Source: Streptomyces sp. KL109B (lineage in GTDB: Bacteria; Actinomycetota; Actinomycetes; Streptomycetales; Streptomycetaceae). From it: DNA of 64,000 nt. Under the pieces are notes generated by a model, which was given only the letters and a program-made list of their open reading frames with translations, was not told where the DNA came from and ran no database searches. Where the stretch lies: the NCBI RefSeq assembly GCF_030766935.1, contig NZ_JASERL010000006.1:1-64000 (forward strand), written 5' to 3'. Position 1 is the first letter of the stretch, and the number at the start of each line of letters is the position of its first letter. A program made the position numbers and the translations under genes. Of the stretch, positions 23,708-31,575 are shown one piece after another.

Positions 23708-24348
23708 CCGCCACCCAACCCCAACACACCTCCACCGACGTCCGCGCCTGGGCCTGGGCCCGCACCGGCACCGGCCTCCTCCTCGACGCCGCCGCGGCCC
23801 TCGACGAGGACGCCTTCCGTGCCCCGAGCACGCTGCCCGAGTGGTCGCGGGGGCACCTCGTGGCCCACGTCGCCGCCAACGCCGACGCCCTGTGCAACCT
23901 CGTGCACTGGGCCGCCACCGGCGAGAAGCGCCCGATGTACGCATCTCCGGAGGAGCGCGCCGCCGGTATCGCCAAGGGGCCAACGCTGTCCGCCGACGAG
24001 CTGCGCACCTGGCTCACCGCGTCCGCCGAGCGCCTCGCCGAAGGGCTCGACCGGCTCACCGACGAACAGTGGCGCCGCGAAGTCGTCACCGCGCAGGGCC
24101 GCACCGTCCCCGCCACCCAAATCCCATGGATGCGCGCCCGCGAGGTGTGCGTGCACGCCGTCGACCTCGGCACCGGCATCACCTTCGCCGACCTGCCGCA
24201 CGGCTTCCTGGCCGCGCTCACGGACGAGATCCGCGCCAAGCGCGGTCTTGGCGAGCTCCCCGAGGACCCGCTGCCCGAGGTCACCGCCTGGCTGGCAGGA
24301 CGGCCCCACGCGCTCGCCGACGCCCCCGAACTCGGCCCCTGGCTCTGA
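23704..24348 (+). CDS. Mycothiol-dependent maleylpyruvate isomerase
   Basis: A 214-residue DinB/MDMPI-fold protein. WSRGHLVAHVAANADALCNL supplies the first metal histidine, and REVCVHAVDLGTG the Glu and second His, the zinc set of the corynebacterial enzyme. It isomerises maleylpyruvate to fumarylpyruvate with mycothiol as cofactor, which fits an actinobacterial host. The ATG overlaps the stop of the hydrolase gene; a longer frame upstream is antisense-like shadow within that gene. It is followed closely by the flavin monooxygenase. Confidence 0.9.
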   Translation: MTATQPQHTSTDVRAWAWARTGTGLLLDAAAALDEDAFRAPSTLPEWSRGHLVAHVAANADALCNLVHWAATGEKRPMYASPEERAAGIAKGPTLSADELRTWLTASAERLAEGLDRLTDEQWRREVVTAQGRTVPATQIPWMRAREVCVHAVDLGTGITFADLPHGFLAALTDEIRAKRGLGELPEDPLPEVTAWLAGRPHALADAPELGPWL

Positions 24349-24351
24349 GAG

Positions 24352-25632
24352 GTGAACCCCGTGACCCCACCTGATGTGATCGTCGTCGGCGGCGGCATCG
24401 GCGGCCTCGGAGCCGCGTACTCGCTCACCCGCAAGGGCCTCGCCGTCCGCCTCCTTGAGAGCGCCCCCGCCTTCGGCGAGGTCGGCGCGGGCATCCAGCT
24501 CGCCCCCAACTGCACCCGCATCCTCGACGACTACGGTCTCCTGGACGAGGCCAAGAGCCTCGGCGTCGTCCCGGACGCGATGGTCATGCGCGACGCCGTC
24601 GACGGCGACGAACTGACCCGCCTCGACCTGCGCGACCTCGAACGGCGCTACGGCTACCCGTACTTGGTCATCCACCGCAGCGACCTGCACGGCCTGCTGC
24701 TGCGCGCCTGCGAACGCGCCGGTGTCGAGCTGATCAACAAGGCGCAGGTGACGTCGTACGAGAACACGTACGAGAACACCGAAGGCGGCGCCCGCGTGAC
24801 CCTCGCGGACGGCGGCACCCACGAGGCCGCCCTGGTGATCGCCGCCGACGGACTGCACTCGGCGGCCCGTCGGCAGTTCATCGACGACGAGCCGGTCTCC
24901 TCCGCGTACGTCGCCTACCGGGGCACCGTCCCCGCCGAGCAGCCGCGCGTACGGTCCGTCGACCTCGGCGAGGTCGTCGTCCACATCGGCCCCGGCTGCC
25001 ACTTCGTCCACTACGGGCTGCGCGGCGGGGAACTCCTCAACCAGGTCGCCGTCTTCGAATCGCCCAAGGCCCTCGCGGGGGCGGAGGACTGGGGCACCCC
25101 CGACGAACTCGACGCCGCCTTCGCCGACACCTGCGAGTTCGTGCGCGACGGTCTGCCGTTCATGTGGCGCGACAAGTGGTGGCGGATGTTCGACCGCGAC
25201 CCCGTCATGAACTGGGTGCACGGACGGATCGCCCTCCTCGGCGACTCCGCGCACCCGCCGCTCCAGTACATCGCCCAGGGCGCCATCATGGCCATCGAGG
25301 ACGGCTGGGTGCTCGGCGAGCACGTCGGCCGCCATCGCGCCGGGGACGGCACCGTCGACTGGACCGCCGCGCTCACCGCGTACGAGGCCGTCCGGCCGGA
25401 GCACTGCCGCCGGGTCCTGACCACGTCGCGCAAGTGGGGCGAGCTGTGGCACCTCGACGGCGCCGACCGCGAGCGACGCAACGTACTGCTGCGCGCCCGG
25501 GACACGTACGACTACTCCTTCACGGACTGGCTGTACGGGCCGACCGCGCTGACGCCGGACGAGGAGCCGGAGATGTTCACGCCCATCCCGCTGGCCTCGG
25601 CGGACGCCCAGGAGGGGCGGTGCGTGGCGTGA
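24352..25632 (+). CDS. 3-Hydroxybenzoate 6-monooxygenase
   Basis: A 426-residue class A flavoprotein monooxygenase. VIVVGGGIGGLGAAYSLTRKG is the FAD Rossmann loop, and IALLGDSAHPPLQYIAQGA the second FAD motif. HRSDLHGLLLRACERAG and YVAYRGTVPAEQP match the Rhodococcus 3HB6H. The C-terminal RKWGELWHLDG with YDYSFTDWLYG is distinctive for that enzyme. It para-hydroxylates 3-hydroxybenzoate to gentisate using NADH and O2. Start at 24352 (ATG shared with GTGAACCCC region) follows GAGAGGTG. With the three genes before it, it completes 3-hydroxybenzoate to fumarate plus pyruvate. Confidence 0.92.
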   Translation: MNPVTPPDVIVVGGGIGGLGAAYSLTRKGLAVRLLESAPAFGEVGAGIQLAPNCTRILDDYGLLDEAKSLGVVPDAMVMRDAVDGDELTRLDLRDLERRYGYPYLVIHRSDLHGLLLRACERAGVELINKAQVTSYENTYENTEGGARVTLADGGTHEAALVIAADGLHSAARRQFIDDEPVSSAYVAYRGTVPAEQPRVRSVDLGEVVVHIGPGCHFVHYGLRGGELLNQVAVFESPKALAGAEDWGTPDELDAAFADTCEFVRDGLPFMWRDKWWRMFDRDPVMNWVHGRIALLGDSAHPPLQYIAQGAIMAIEDGWVLGEHVGRHRAGDGTVDWTAALTAYEAVRPEHCRRVLTTSRKWGELWHLDGADRERRNVLLRARDTYDYSFTDWLYGPTALTPDEEPEMFTPIPLASADAQEGRCVA

Positions 25633-25648
25633 CGTTAGGATTTCCGCC

Positions 25649-26257
25649 ATGGCGAACCTTCGACAGGCGCAGAAGCAGATGACGCGCCGCCTCCTGCTGG
25701 AGTCCGGCCTCGAACTGTTCACGTCGAAGGGGTACGCCGCCACCAAGGTCGACGACATCGCGACCGCCGCGGGCACCACCCGCGTGACCTTCTACGCGTA
25801 CTTCCCCTCCCGCACCGACCTGATGAAGGCGCTCATCGACGAGCGGCTCAACGAGGCGCTCCAGCGCGTCCGTTCACCCGAGCACGGTTCGACGGCCCAG
25901 GACCTCGTCGCCACCGTGGCCGACGGGACGGCGGAGGGGATCGGGGCGTGGCTGCGCCGCACCGCCGACAGCTGGCCCGAGATCCGGCCGATCATCCGCG
26001 TCGGCCGGGACGCCGCGGCGATCGACCCGGAGCTGCGCGACCTCGTGGACCGCTGGATGGAGGAAGCCATCAGCGACATCGAGGACGGCCTGACGCGGGC
26101 CGGCCGCTTCGAGCCCCACCAGCGCCGCTTCAAGGGTGTGCTGGCGATGGCCGAGCTGGACTACGTCGCCCAGCACTGGGGCGGCGCCGACTGGAAGCTC
26201 AGCCGCGAGCAGCTGCTCGACGAGCTGAGCGCCAGCTGGGTACGCCTGCTGACCTGA
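25649..26257 (+). CDS. TetR-family regulator of the gentisate operon
   Basis: A 202-residue TetR protein: TRRLLLESGLELFTSKGYAATKVDDIATAAGTTRVTFYAYFPSR is the HTH, and the C-terminal helices (DDLVATVADGTAEGIGAW, SRADWKL-type end) make the ligand domain. It lies 16 bp behind the monooxygenase gene on the same strand, so it is probably the operon's own regulator. Its stop codon is inside a 5-bp tandem array. Candidate operators are the inverted repeat at 21583 and the site at 26448. Confidence 0.87.
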   Translation: MANLRQAQKQMTRRLLLESGLELFTSKGYAATKVDDIATAAGTTRVTFYAYFPSRTDLMKALIDERLNEALQRVRSPEHGSTAQDLVATVADGTAEGIGAWLRRTADSWPEIRPIIRVGRDAAAIDPELRDLVDRWMEEAISDIEDGLTRAGRFEPHQRRFKGVLAMAELDYVAQHWGGADWKLSREQLLDELSASWVRLLT

Positions 26258-26288
26258 CCTGACCTGACCTGACCTGACCTGACCTGAC
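26251..26288. repeat. 5-bp GACCT tandem repeat
   Basis: Seven GACCT units and a final GACCA, beginning before and containing the stop codon of the tetR gene. Confidence 0.92.
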
Positions 26289-26327
26289 CAGACTCGCTCT
26301 CTCCCCTTCAGATCGCACGCTCCGATC

Positions 26328-26371
26328 AAGGCTCCTCCGAGGCCCTCCACTGCCTCGGAGGAGCCTTTTTT
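26328..26371 (+). terminator. Strong intrinsic terminator of the gentisate operon
   Basis: A perfect 15-bp stem (AAGGCTCCTCCGAGG with its complement at 26353-26367), 10-base loop, followed by a T-run to 26371. Confidence 0.93.
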
Positions 26372-26433
26372 GCTCACACACCACACCCCCGACGCAACGC
26401 CCTGACCAGTATTTTTTCGTGGCGTTCGTTTCC

Positions 26434-26463
26434 TTGACGCTATGTAAAGCGAATCGCTAGCGT
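26434..26463 (+). promoter_or_regulatory. Promoter with operator-like palindrome before the orphan catabolic operon
   Basis: TTGACG (26434-26439) and TAGCGT (26458-26463) are 18 bp apart. AGCGA-A-TCGCT (26448-26458) is a palindrome across the spacer. The ATG at 26471 would be 7 bp past the -10, so transcription and translation starts may coincide (leaderless mRNA). Confidence 0.5.
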
Positions 26464-26470
26464 GACGACC

Positions 26471-27442
26471 ATGAACAGCACCACCGTGAACACAGTCCTT
26501 GGGCCGGTGCTCGCCGACGAGTTGGGCGTCGTCTCCGTCCACGAGTCGCTGCTCTCGGTGCTCCCCGGCGCCGAGCACGCCTTCGACATCACCCTCGACC
26601 GCGCCGAGATCTTCGAGGCGCTCGCGAGCAAGCTGCGCGACTTCCGTGCCCACGGCGGCGGCACCGTCGTCGACGGCACCGGCATGTTCCACGGCCGCGA
26701 CCTGCCGCTCTACGAGGCCCTTTCCCGCGCCACCGGCGTGCACATCGTCGCCTCGACCGGGCAGGGCCCCGAGGGACTGCTCGGCGGCTACTTCCTCACC
26801 CCGCAGACCAACCCGCCCACCCCCTGGCCCGCCGAGAAGTTCGCCGACCTCTTCGCCCGCGAGGTCACCGAAGGCATGGTCGTCCCGCGCGTCGAGCGGC
26901 GCGGCCCGGCCGGGCTGATCGCCACCGCCGTCACCCGCGCGGGCATGACCGCCACCGACGAGAGCCTGCTGCGCGGCGCCGCCCGCGCCGCCCTCGCCAC
27001 CGGCACCGCCGTCACCTTCCGGCACGGCGCCGACGCCGTACGCGAACTCGACATCGCCCTCGACGAGATGCTGCCGGCCGATCGCGTCGCTGTCGGCGGC
27101 CTCGACCGCAGGGACGCCGTCGCCTCCGGTGCACCCGAGTCGATCGCGGCCCGTGGCGCCCACGTCCTCCTCGACCGCGTCGGCACCGAGGACGCCGAAC
27201 ACCTCACCGACGCCGAACGCGCCGCCCTGGTCGCCGACCTCGTACGCGCCGGACACACCGACCGGATCCTGCTCTCCGTCGGCGCGACCGGCGTCGCCAA
27301 GGGACACCCCGCCAACGACCTTCCGTACAGCCACCTGCTGACCACCTTCGCGCCGCTGCTGAACGCGCACGGCATCGGAGACGGCGACGTACGACGCATC
27401 CTCCGGGCCAATCCGCGCGAACTGCTCGCGGTGCGCCGCTGA
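26471..27442 (+). CDS. Phosphotriesterase-family pseudoenzyme
   Basis: A 323-residue protein clearly homologous to the next gene (shared TVNTVLGPV start, HGGGTVVDGTGMFHGRDLPLY, GVHIVASTG). It has lost the metal site of the amidohydrolase barrel. HEH is HES (SVHESLL), the carbamylated lysine position is alanine (GLIATAVTR against GVIKVGVSR), the two later histidines are arginine and glycine (VTFRHG, AVGGLD), and the final aspartate is glycine (LSVGATG). Hydrolysis is therefore not expected. Retained length and the open frame argue against decay, so a structural or regulatory partner of the paralogue is possible. No clear Shine-Dalgarno; may be leaderless. Confidence 0.85.
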   Translation: MNSTTVNTVLGPVLADELGVVSVHESLLSVLPGAEHAFDITLDRAEIFEALASKLRDFRAHGGGTVVDGTGMFHGRDLPLYEALSRATGVHIVASTGQGPEGLLGGYFLTPQTNPPTPWPAEKFADLFAREVTEGMVVPRVERRGPAGLIATAVTRAGMTATDESLLRGAARAALATGTAVTFRHGADAVRELDIALDEMLPADRVAVGGLDRRDAVASGAPESIAARGAHVLLDRVGTEDAEHLTDAERAALVADLVRAGHTDRILLSVGATGVAKGHPANDLPYSHLLTTFAPLLNAHGIGDGDVRRILRANPRELLAVRR

Positions 27443-27500
27443 GCATGCGCCCCGAACCCACCGTCAAGAACTCCGCGTACCCGAAGGCGAGTTGAGAGCT

Positions 27501-28457
27501 GTGTCCCGAGTGAACACCGTCCTGGGGCCGGTCCCCGCCGAGGAGCTGGGCTTCGTGGCGATCCACGAACACATCGGCTACGGCATGCCAGGATCCGAAC
27601 TGGACACGCAGTGGTGGAAGGCCCCCGAGCTGCGCTACGAGGAGACCGTCCCCAAGCTGCGCCGCTTCCACGAACTGGGCGGCGGCACCTTCGTCGACGC
27701 GACCGGAATCTGCAACGGCCGCGACGTCGACCACTACAAGTCGCTCTCCGCGAAGACCGGCGTGCACATCGTCGCCTGCACCGGCTTCGTCGGCGGCGAC
27801 ACCGCACTGCCGCACTTCGCCCGCGCCGAAGTCGACTACCTGGCACGGCAGTTCGTCCACGAGATCACCGTAGGCATCGGTGACACCGGCAGCCGTGCCG
27901 GTGTCATCAAGGTCGGGGTGAGCCGGGGCGGCCGCATGACCGACCTCGACAAGCGGATCTACCGCGCCGCCGCCCGCGCCGCGCTCGCCACCGGCGTCCC
28001 CGTCCTGACCCACCTCGCCATCGACGCCGAGAACGCCGTCGCCATCTTCAACGAGGAGCAACTGCCCCTGGACCGCGTCCTGTTCGGACACGTCGACGAC
28101 GGCGTGAACGCCGACAAGACCCGCGACGTGTGGATCGCCGAGCAGGGCGGCCGCATCGGCTTCGACACCTTCGGCTACGAGACCGAGCTGCCCGACCCGC
28201 CGTTCTGGGCCCGCCCCCGCCAAGAGCGCCTCGACCACTTCCTGCGGTTCGTCGACGGGGGTCGCCGCATCGGCCGGGTCCTCGCCTCCGCCGACGCCAA
28301 CTGCTCCCCGCTGGGCTGGCCCGGAGTCAAGGGCCACACCGTCAACTACCTGTTCGACGAGCTGCTCCCGGACCTGCGCGCCGCCGGACTCGACGAGGCC
28401 GCCATCCGCACCGTCTTCGTCGACAACCCGGCCGAATTCCTGGCCATCCAGAAGTAG
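27501..28457 (+). CDS. Phosphotriesterase-family metal hydrolase (lactonase-like)
   Basis: A 318-residue binuclear-metal barrel hydrolase with the full ligand set: HEH in VAIHEHIGYG, the bridging lysine in GVIKVGVSRGG, histidines in VLTHLAID and LFGHVDD, and aspartate in LASADANC. The PTE family contains phosphotriesterases, lactonases and other ester or lactone hydrolases; in a catabolic operon a lactonase is more likely. GTG 27501 chosen; TTG 27492 and GTG 27510 are alternatives. It follows the degenerate paralogue by 58 bp. Confidence 0.86.
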   Translation: MSRVNTVLGPVPAEELGFVAIHEHIGYGMPGSELDTQWWKAPELRYEETVPKLRRFHELGGGTFVDATGICNGRDVDHYKSLSAKTGVHIVACTGFVGGDTALPHFARAEVDYLARQFVHEITVGIGDTGSRAGVIKVGVSRGGRMTDLDKRIYRAAARAALATGVPVLTHLAIDAENAVAIFNEEQLPLDRVLFGHVDDGVNADKTRDVWIAEQGGRIGFDTFGYETELPDPPFWARPRQERLDHFLRFVDGGRRIGRVLASADANCSPLGWPGVKGHTVNYLFDELLPDLRAAGLDEAAIRTVFVDNPAEFLAIQK

Positions 28458-28472
28458 GAGAGACCCCATCTC

Positions 28473-29666
28473 ATGCAGGACCTGAAAGATCACAAGGACC
28501 TCAAGGACCTCAAGGACCTCAAGCACCTGAACGACCTCAAGATAGCCATCGTCGGGGCCGGTTACGGCGGCGCCGCCGCGGCCAAGGCGCTCGGACTGCT
28601 CGGCGCCGACGTCACCGTGTACGAGCAGGCGAGCCGGATCCGCGAGGTCGGCGCCGGCATCGGCCTGCGGCCCGTCACCATGAACCGGTTCCGCGAGTGG
28701 GGGATCTTCGACGCGATCGCCCAAGTCAGCTCGCCCAGCGAGTACTTCGAGATCCTCACCCCCACCGGCGAACCCATCATGCGCGAGGCATGGCCCGCCG
28801 ACGGCGAGCAGACCCGTACGCACCTCATCCACCGCGGCGACTTCATCGACGCCCTGCTCGGCGCGCTGCCCGAGGGCATGGTGCGCCTCGGCCACCGTCT
28901 GGAGTCGGTCAAGGACAAGGGCGGCGGCCGCCCCGTCCTCACCTTCGCCGACGGCAGCACCGCCGAGGCGGACCTCGTCGTCGGCGCCGACGGCATCAAG
29001 TCGGTCGTGCGGCAACGGCTGTTCAGCGACAAGGGCCCGGTGTTCTCCGGCGAGCACGCCTACCGCGCCGTCATCCCCGTGGCCGACGCCCACGGCATGG
29101 TCACCGACGACAACCTGCGCATGTACGTCGGCCGCGGCACCAAGGTCTACCTGCTGCCGCTGCGCCACCGCGACCAGGTGTCCTTCGACATCACCGCCCG
29201 CTGCGAGGACGGCACGTGGACGCCACGGGTCACCAAGGAGGACATGCTGGCCACGGTCGAGGGCTTCGACGAACGCCTCGTGGACATCACGCGCGGACTC
29301 GACATGGACACCGTGAACATCCGCGCCGTCTACGACATCGACCCCATCGACACCTGGCACTCCGACTCCGTCGTCCTCCTCGGGGACGCCGCGCACTCGA
29401 TGCTCCACCACCAGGGCCAGGGCGCCAACTCGGCCATCGAGGACGCCGGAGCGCTCGCCGACGCGCTGCGCGAGGCCAGTTCCGTACGAGAGGGACTCGC
29501 CCGCTACCAGGCCGCCCGCAAACCGGTCACCGACCGACTGCAGGCCGTCTCGCGGCAGGGCTGGGCCGAGGACGGGATCGACGAGGTCTTCCCCGGCCAG
29601 AAGCCCGCGACCACCACCGCGTCCGCTACGACACCCACCGCGACGCCCGCCGCGACCAAGGAGTAG
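28473..29666 (+). CDS. FAD-dependent aromatic-hydroxylase-type monooxygenase
   Basis: A 397-residue class A flavin monooxygenase. After an odd N-terminal repeat (KDLKDLKDLK) comes IAIVGAGYGGAAAAKALGLLG (FAD loop), then REVGAGIGLRPVTMNRF, ADLVVGADGIKSVVRQRLF and the second FAD motif VVLLGDAAHSMLHHQGQGAN. Family members hydroxylate phenols or decarboxylate benzoates with NAD(P)H and O2. The C-terminus is a Thr/Ala-rich tail. The ribosome site AGGAGAG stands 10 bp before the ATG. It lies in a tight operon with two PTE homologues and three hydrolases. Confidence 0.87.
   Translation: MQDLKDHKDLKDLKDLKHLNDLKIAIVGAGYGGAAAAKALGLLGADVTVYEQASRIREVGAGIGLRPVTMNRFREWGIFDAIAQVSSPSEYFEILTPTGEPIMREAWPADGEQTRTHLIHRGDFIDALLGALPEGMVRLGHRLESVKDKGGGRPVLTFADGSTAEADLVVGADGIKSVVRQRLFSDKGPVFSGEHAYRAVIPVADAHGMVTDDNLRMYVGRGTKVYLLPLRHRDQVSFDITARCEDGTWTPRVTKEDMLATVEGFDERLVDITRGLDMDTVNIRAVYDIDPIDTWHSDSVVLLGDAAHSMLHHQGQGANSAIEDAGALADALREASSVREGLARYQAARKPVTDRLQAVSRQGWAEDGIDEVFPGQKPATTTASATTPTATPAATKE
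28494..28538. repeat. 9-bp tandem repeat in a CDS N-terminus
   Basis: Three perfect AAGGACCTC copies plus two degenerate ones, encoding the KDL repeat of the flavin monooxygenase. Relatives normally begin near the FAD loop, so the repeat has extended the protein. Confidence 0.88.
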
Positions 29667-29671
29667 GAACC

Positions 29672-30598
29672 ATGCCGCTGCACCCCGAGATCGCGAAGTT
29701 CCTCGCCACCCTGCCGACCCCGCCCGAGGGCCCCCTCGACCCGGCCGCGATGCGCGCCGACGAAGAGACACACGTACCTCCCGTCGGCGAACGCCTGCCG
29801 CTGCACTCGGTGGCGGATCGGACCGCACACACCGCCACCGGCGACGTCCCGGTGCGCGTCTACACACCCACCGACGCCGACCGCCACGGCCTGCTCGTCT
29901 ACTTCCACGGCGGCGCGTTCTTCCTCGGCAGCCTGAACACCCACGACCACCTCGCGCGCTCGCTCGCGAAGGAGACCGGCCTGAAGGTCGTCTCCGTCGG
30001 CTTCCGCCGGGCACCGGAGTCCGCCTTCCCGGCCGGACTCGACGACTGCCACGCCGTGACCCGGTGGGCTGCCGAGCAGGGGGAGAACGAACTGGGCTGG
30101 GACGGCGCGACCCTCGCTGTCGCGGGCGACAGCTCGGGCGGCACCTTCGCCGCCGCCGTCGCGGCCCGCGCACACGACGAGGGCTTCGACCGCGTCACCC
30201 ACCAGATCCTCTACTACCCGTCCCTCGACCTGGACTTCGACGAGGACCGCTACGCCTCGCTGCGCGAGAACGCGGTCGGCTACGGCCTGGAGACGGCGGG
30301 GCTGAGGCCGTTCAACGCCTTCTACGTCGACAGCGGCGCCGACCCCGCCGACCCGCTGGTCTCCCCGGTCAAGCGCGCGGATCTGAGCGGACTGCCGCCC
30401 GCCCTGGTCGTCACCGCGGAGTTCGACCCCATGCGCGACGAGGGAGAGCTGTACGGCCGCCGCCTGCGGGAGGCCGGAGTGGCGGCGACGGTGAGCCGCT
30501 ACGAGGGCGCGGGCCACGGCTTCGTCCAGCACTTCTCCTGGATCCCCGAGTACCACCAAGTCTTCGCCGAGACCCGCGACTTCCTCGCCGGGCGCTGA
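29672..30598 (+). CDS. Alpha/beta hydrolase, hormone-sensitive-lipase family
   Basis: A 308-residue esterase. The oxyanion motif is VYFHGGAFFLGS, the nucleophile serine in VAGDSSGGTFAA, the acid in TAEFDPMRDEG and the histidine in GAGHGFVQHF. All are in HSL-family order and spacing. It should hydrolyse carboxylic esters of small or medium acyl groups; cytosolic, no signal peptide. It begins 5 bp after the monooxygenase stop and is followed 5 bp later by a metallo-beta-lactamase-fold gene. Confidence 0.88.
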   Translation: MPLHPEIAKFLATLPTPPEGPLDPAAMRADEETHVPPVGERLPLHSVADRTAHTATGDVPVRVYTPTDADRHGLLVYFHGGAFFLGSLNTHDHLARSLAKETGLKVVSVGFRRAPESAFPAGLDDCHAVTRWAAEQGENELGWDGATLAVAGDSSGGTFAAAVAARAHDEGFDRVTHQILYYPSLDLDFDEDRYASLRENAVGYGLETAGLRPFNAFYVDSGADPADPLVSPVKRADLSGLPPALVVTAEFDPMRDEGELYGRRLREAGVAATVSRYEGAGHGFVQHFSWIPEYHQVFAETRDFLAGR

Positions 30599-30603
30599 GA
30601 TAC

Positions 30604-31575
30604 ATGGCCCACGACGACATCACCGTCCACCCCCTGTTCTCACCCTGGGGCCGGTTCGGCCTCTACAGCTTCTACGTCGACGCGCCGGAACCCGCGATCG
30701 TCGACACCGGCATCGCCACCTCGCCCGCCGAGGGCATGGCACCTGCGCTCAAGGCCATCGGGCGCCGCATCGAGGACATCCGCTGGATCCTGCTGACACA
30801 CGGTCATATCGACCATGTCGGCGGCGCGCACGCCCTGTGGGAACTCACAGGCCGCCGGGCGCAAGTGGTGATCCACGAGGCCGACGCCCCGATGCTCCGC
30901 TCCCGGCAGGCACACGTCGACGAGTACCGCGCGGGACGCGGCCGCTACCTCCACGACGCCGCCCCTGACGGCGAGGACAAGGTGGCGGCGGCCACGAAGG
31001 CCGTCATCTCGGGGGAGTTGGAGCCCACCCTGCTCGTCACGGGCGGCGAGACACTCTCCCTCGGCGGCGACGTCACCGTCTCCGTGCACGCCCTCCCGGG
31101 CCACACCCCGGGTTCCGTCGGCTACGTGATCGACGGGCAGCGCGCGGCGTTCGTCGGCGACTCCGTGCAGGTCCACGGCGCCGCCAACGGCTTCCCCGGC
31201 TACACCGACCCGCCCGCCTACCGCGCCGCCCTCACCCACCTGCGCGACGAGGTCCGCCCACGCCGCCTCTACCTCGGACACCCCTACCGCCGCGCCGACG
31301 GCACCCCGTACGGCGTCGAACTCGACGAGACGCAGGCCAGGGAGGCCATCGACGAGTCCCTCGCCGCCGAGTCCTGCGTCGCACGGGCCGCCTGCCGCTG
31401 CCTCGACGCGGGCCTCACGCACACCGACTCCCCGTACTCGCCGTTCGCCGGGGCCGCCGAGGAACTCGGCTACACCGGCGACCCCACGCTCGAACCCTCG
31501 CCGTTCTTCACCTCGATGCACGCCTACCGCACGCGCGGCGAGAACGCTCGACACAGGAGCACACCCCAGACATGA
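30604..31575 (+). CDS. Metallo-beta-lactamase-fold hydrolase
   Basis: A 323-residue MBL protein with HxHxDH in LTHGHIDHVGG, PGHTPGSVGY for the third histidine, FVGDSVQ for the bridging aspartate and YLGHPYRRADG for the last histidine: a complete binuclear zinc/iron site. The C-terminal cysteine-containing part (CVARAACRCLDAG) is unusual. Likely a hydrolase of a lactone or thioester. It overlaps the next gene by 4 bp. Confidence 0.86.
   Translation: MAHDDITVHPLFSPWGRFGLYSFYVDAPEPAIVDTGIATSPAEGMAPALKAIGRRIEDIRWILLTHGHIDHVGGAHALWELTGRRAQVVIHEADAPMLRSRQAHVDEYRAGRGRYLHDAAPDGEDKVAAATKAVISGELEPTLLVTGGETLSLGGDVTVSVHALPGHTPGSVGYVIDGQRAAFVGDSVQVHGAANGFPGYTDPPAYRAALTHLRDEVRPRRLYLGHPYRRADGTPYGVELDETQAREAIDESLAAESCVARAACRCLDAGLTHTDSPYSPFAGAAEELGYTGDPTLEPSPFFTSMHAYRTRGENARHRSTPQT

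Noticed and set aside
26251..26288. GACCT array as an attachment site
   Set aside because: No integrase and no second copy flanking a mobile element; it behaves like the other gene-end arrays.
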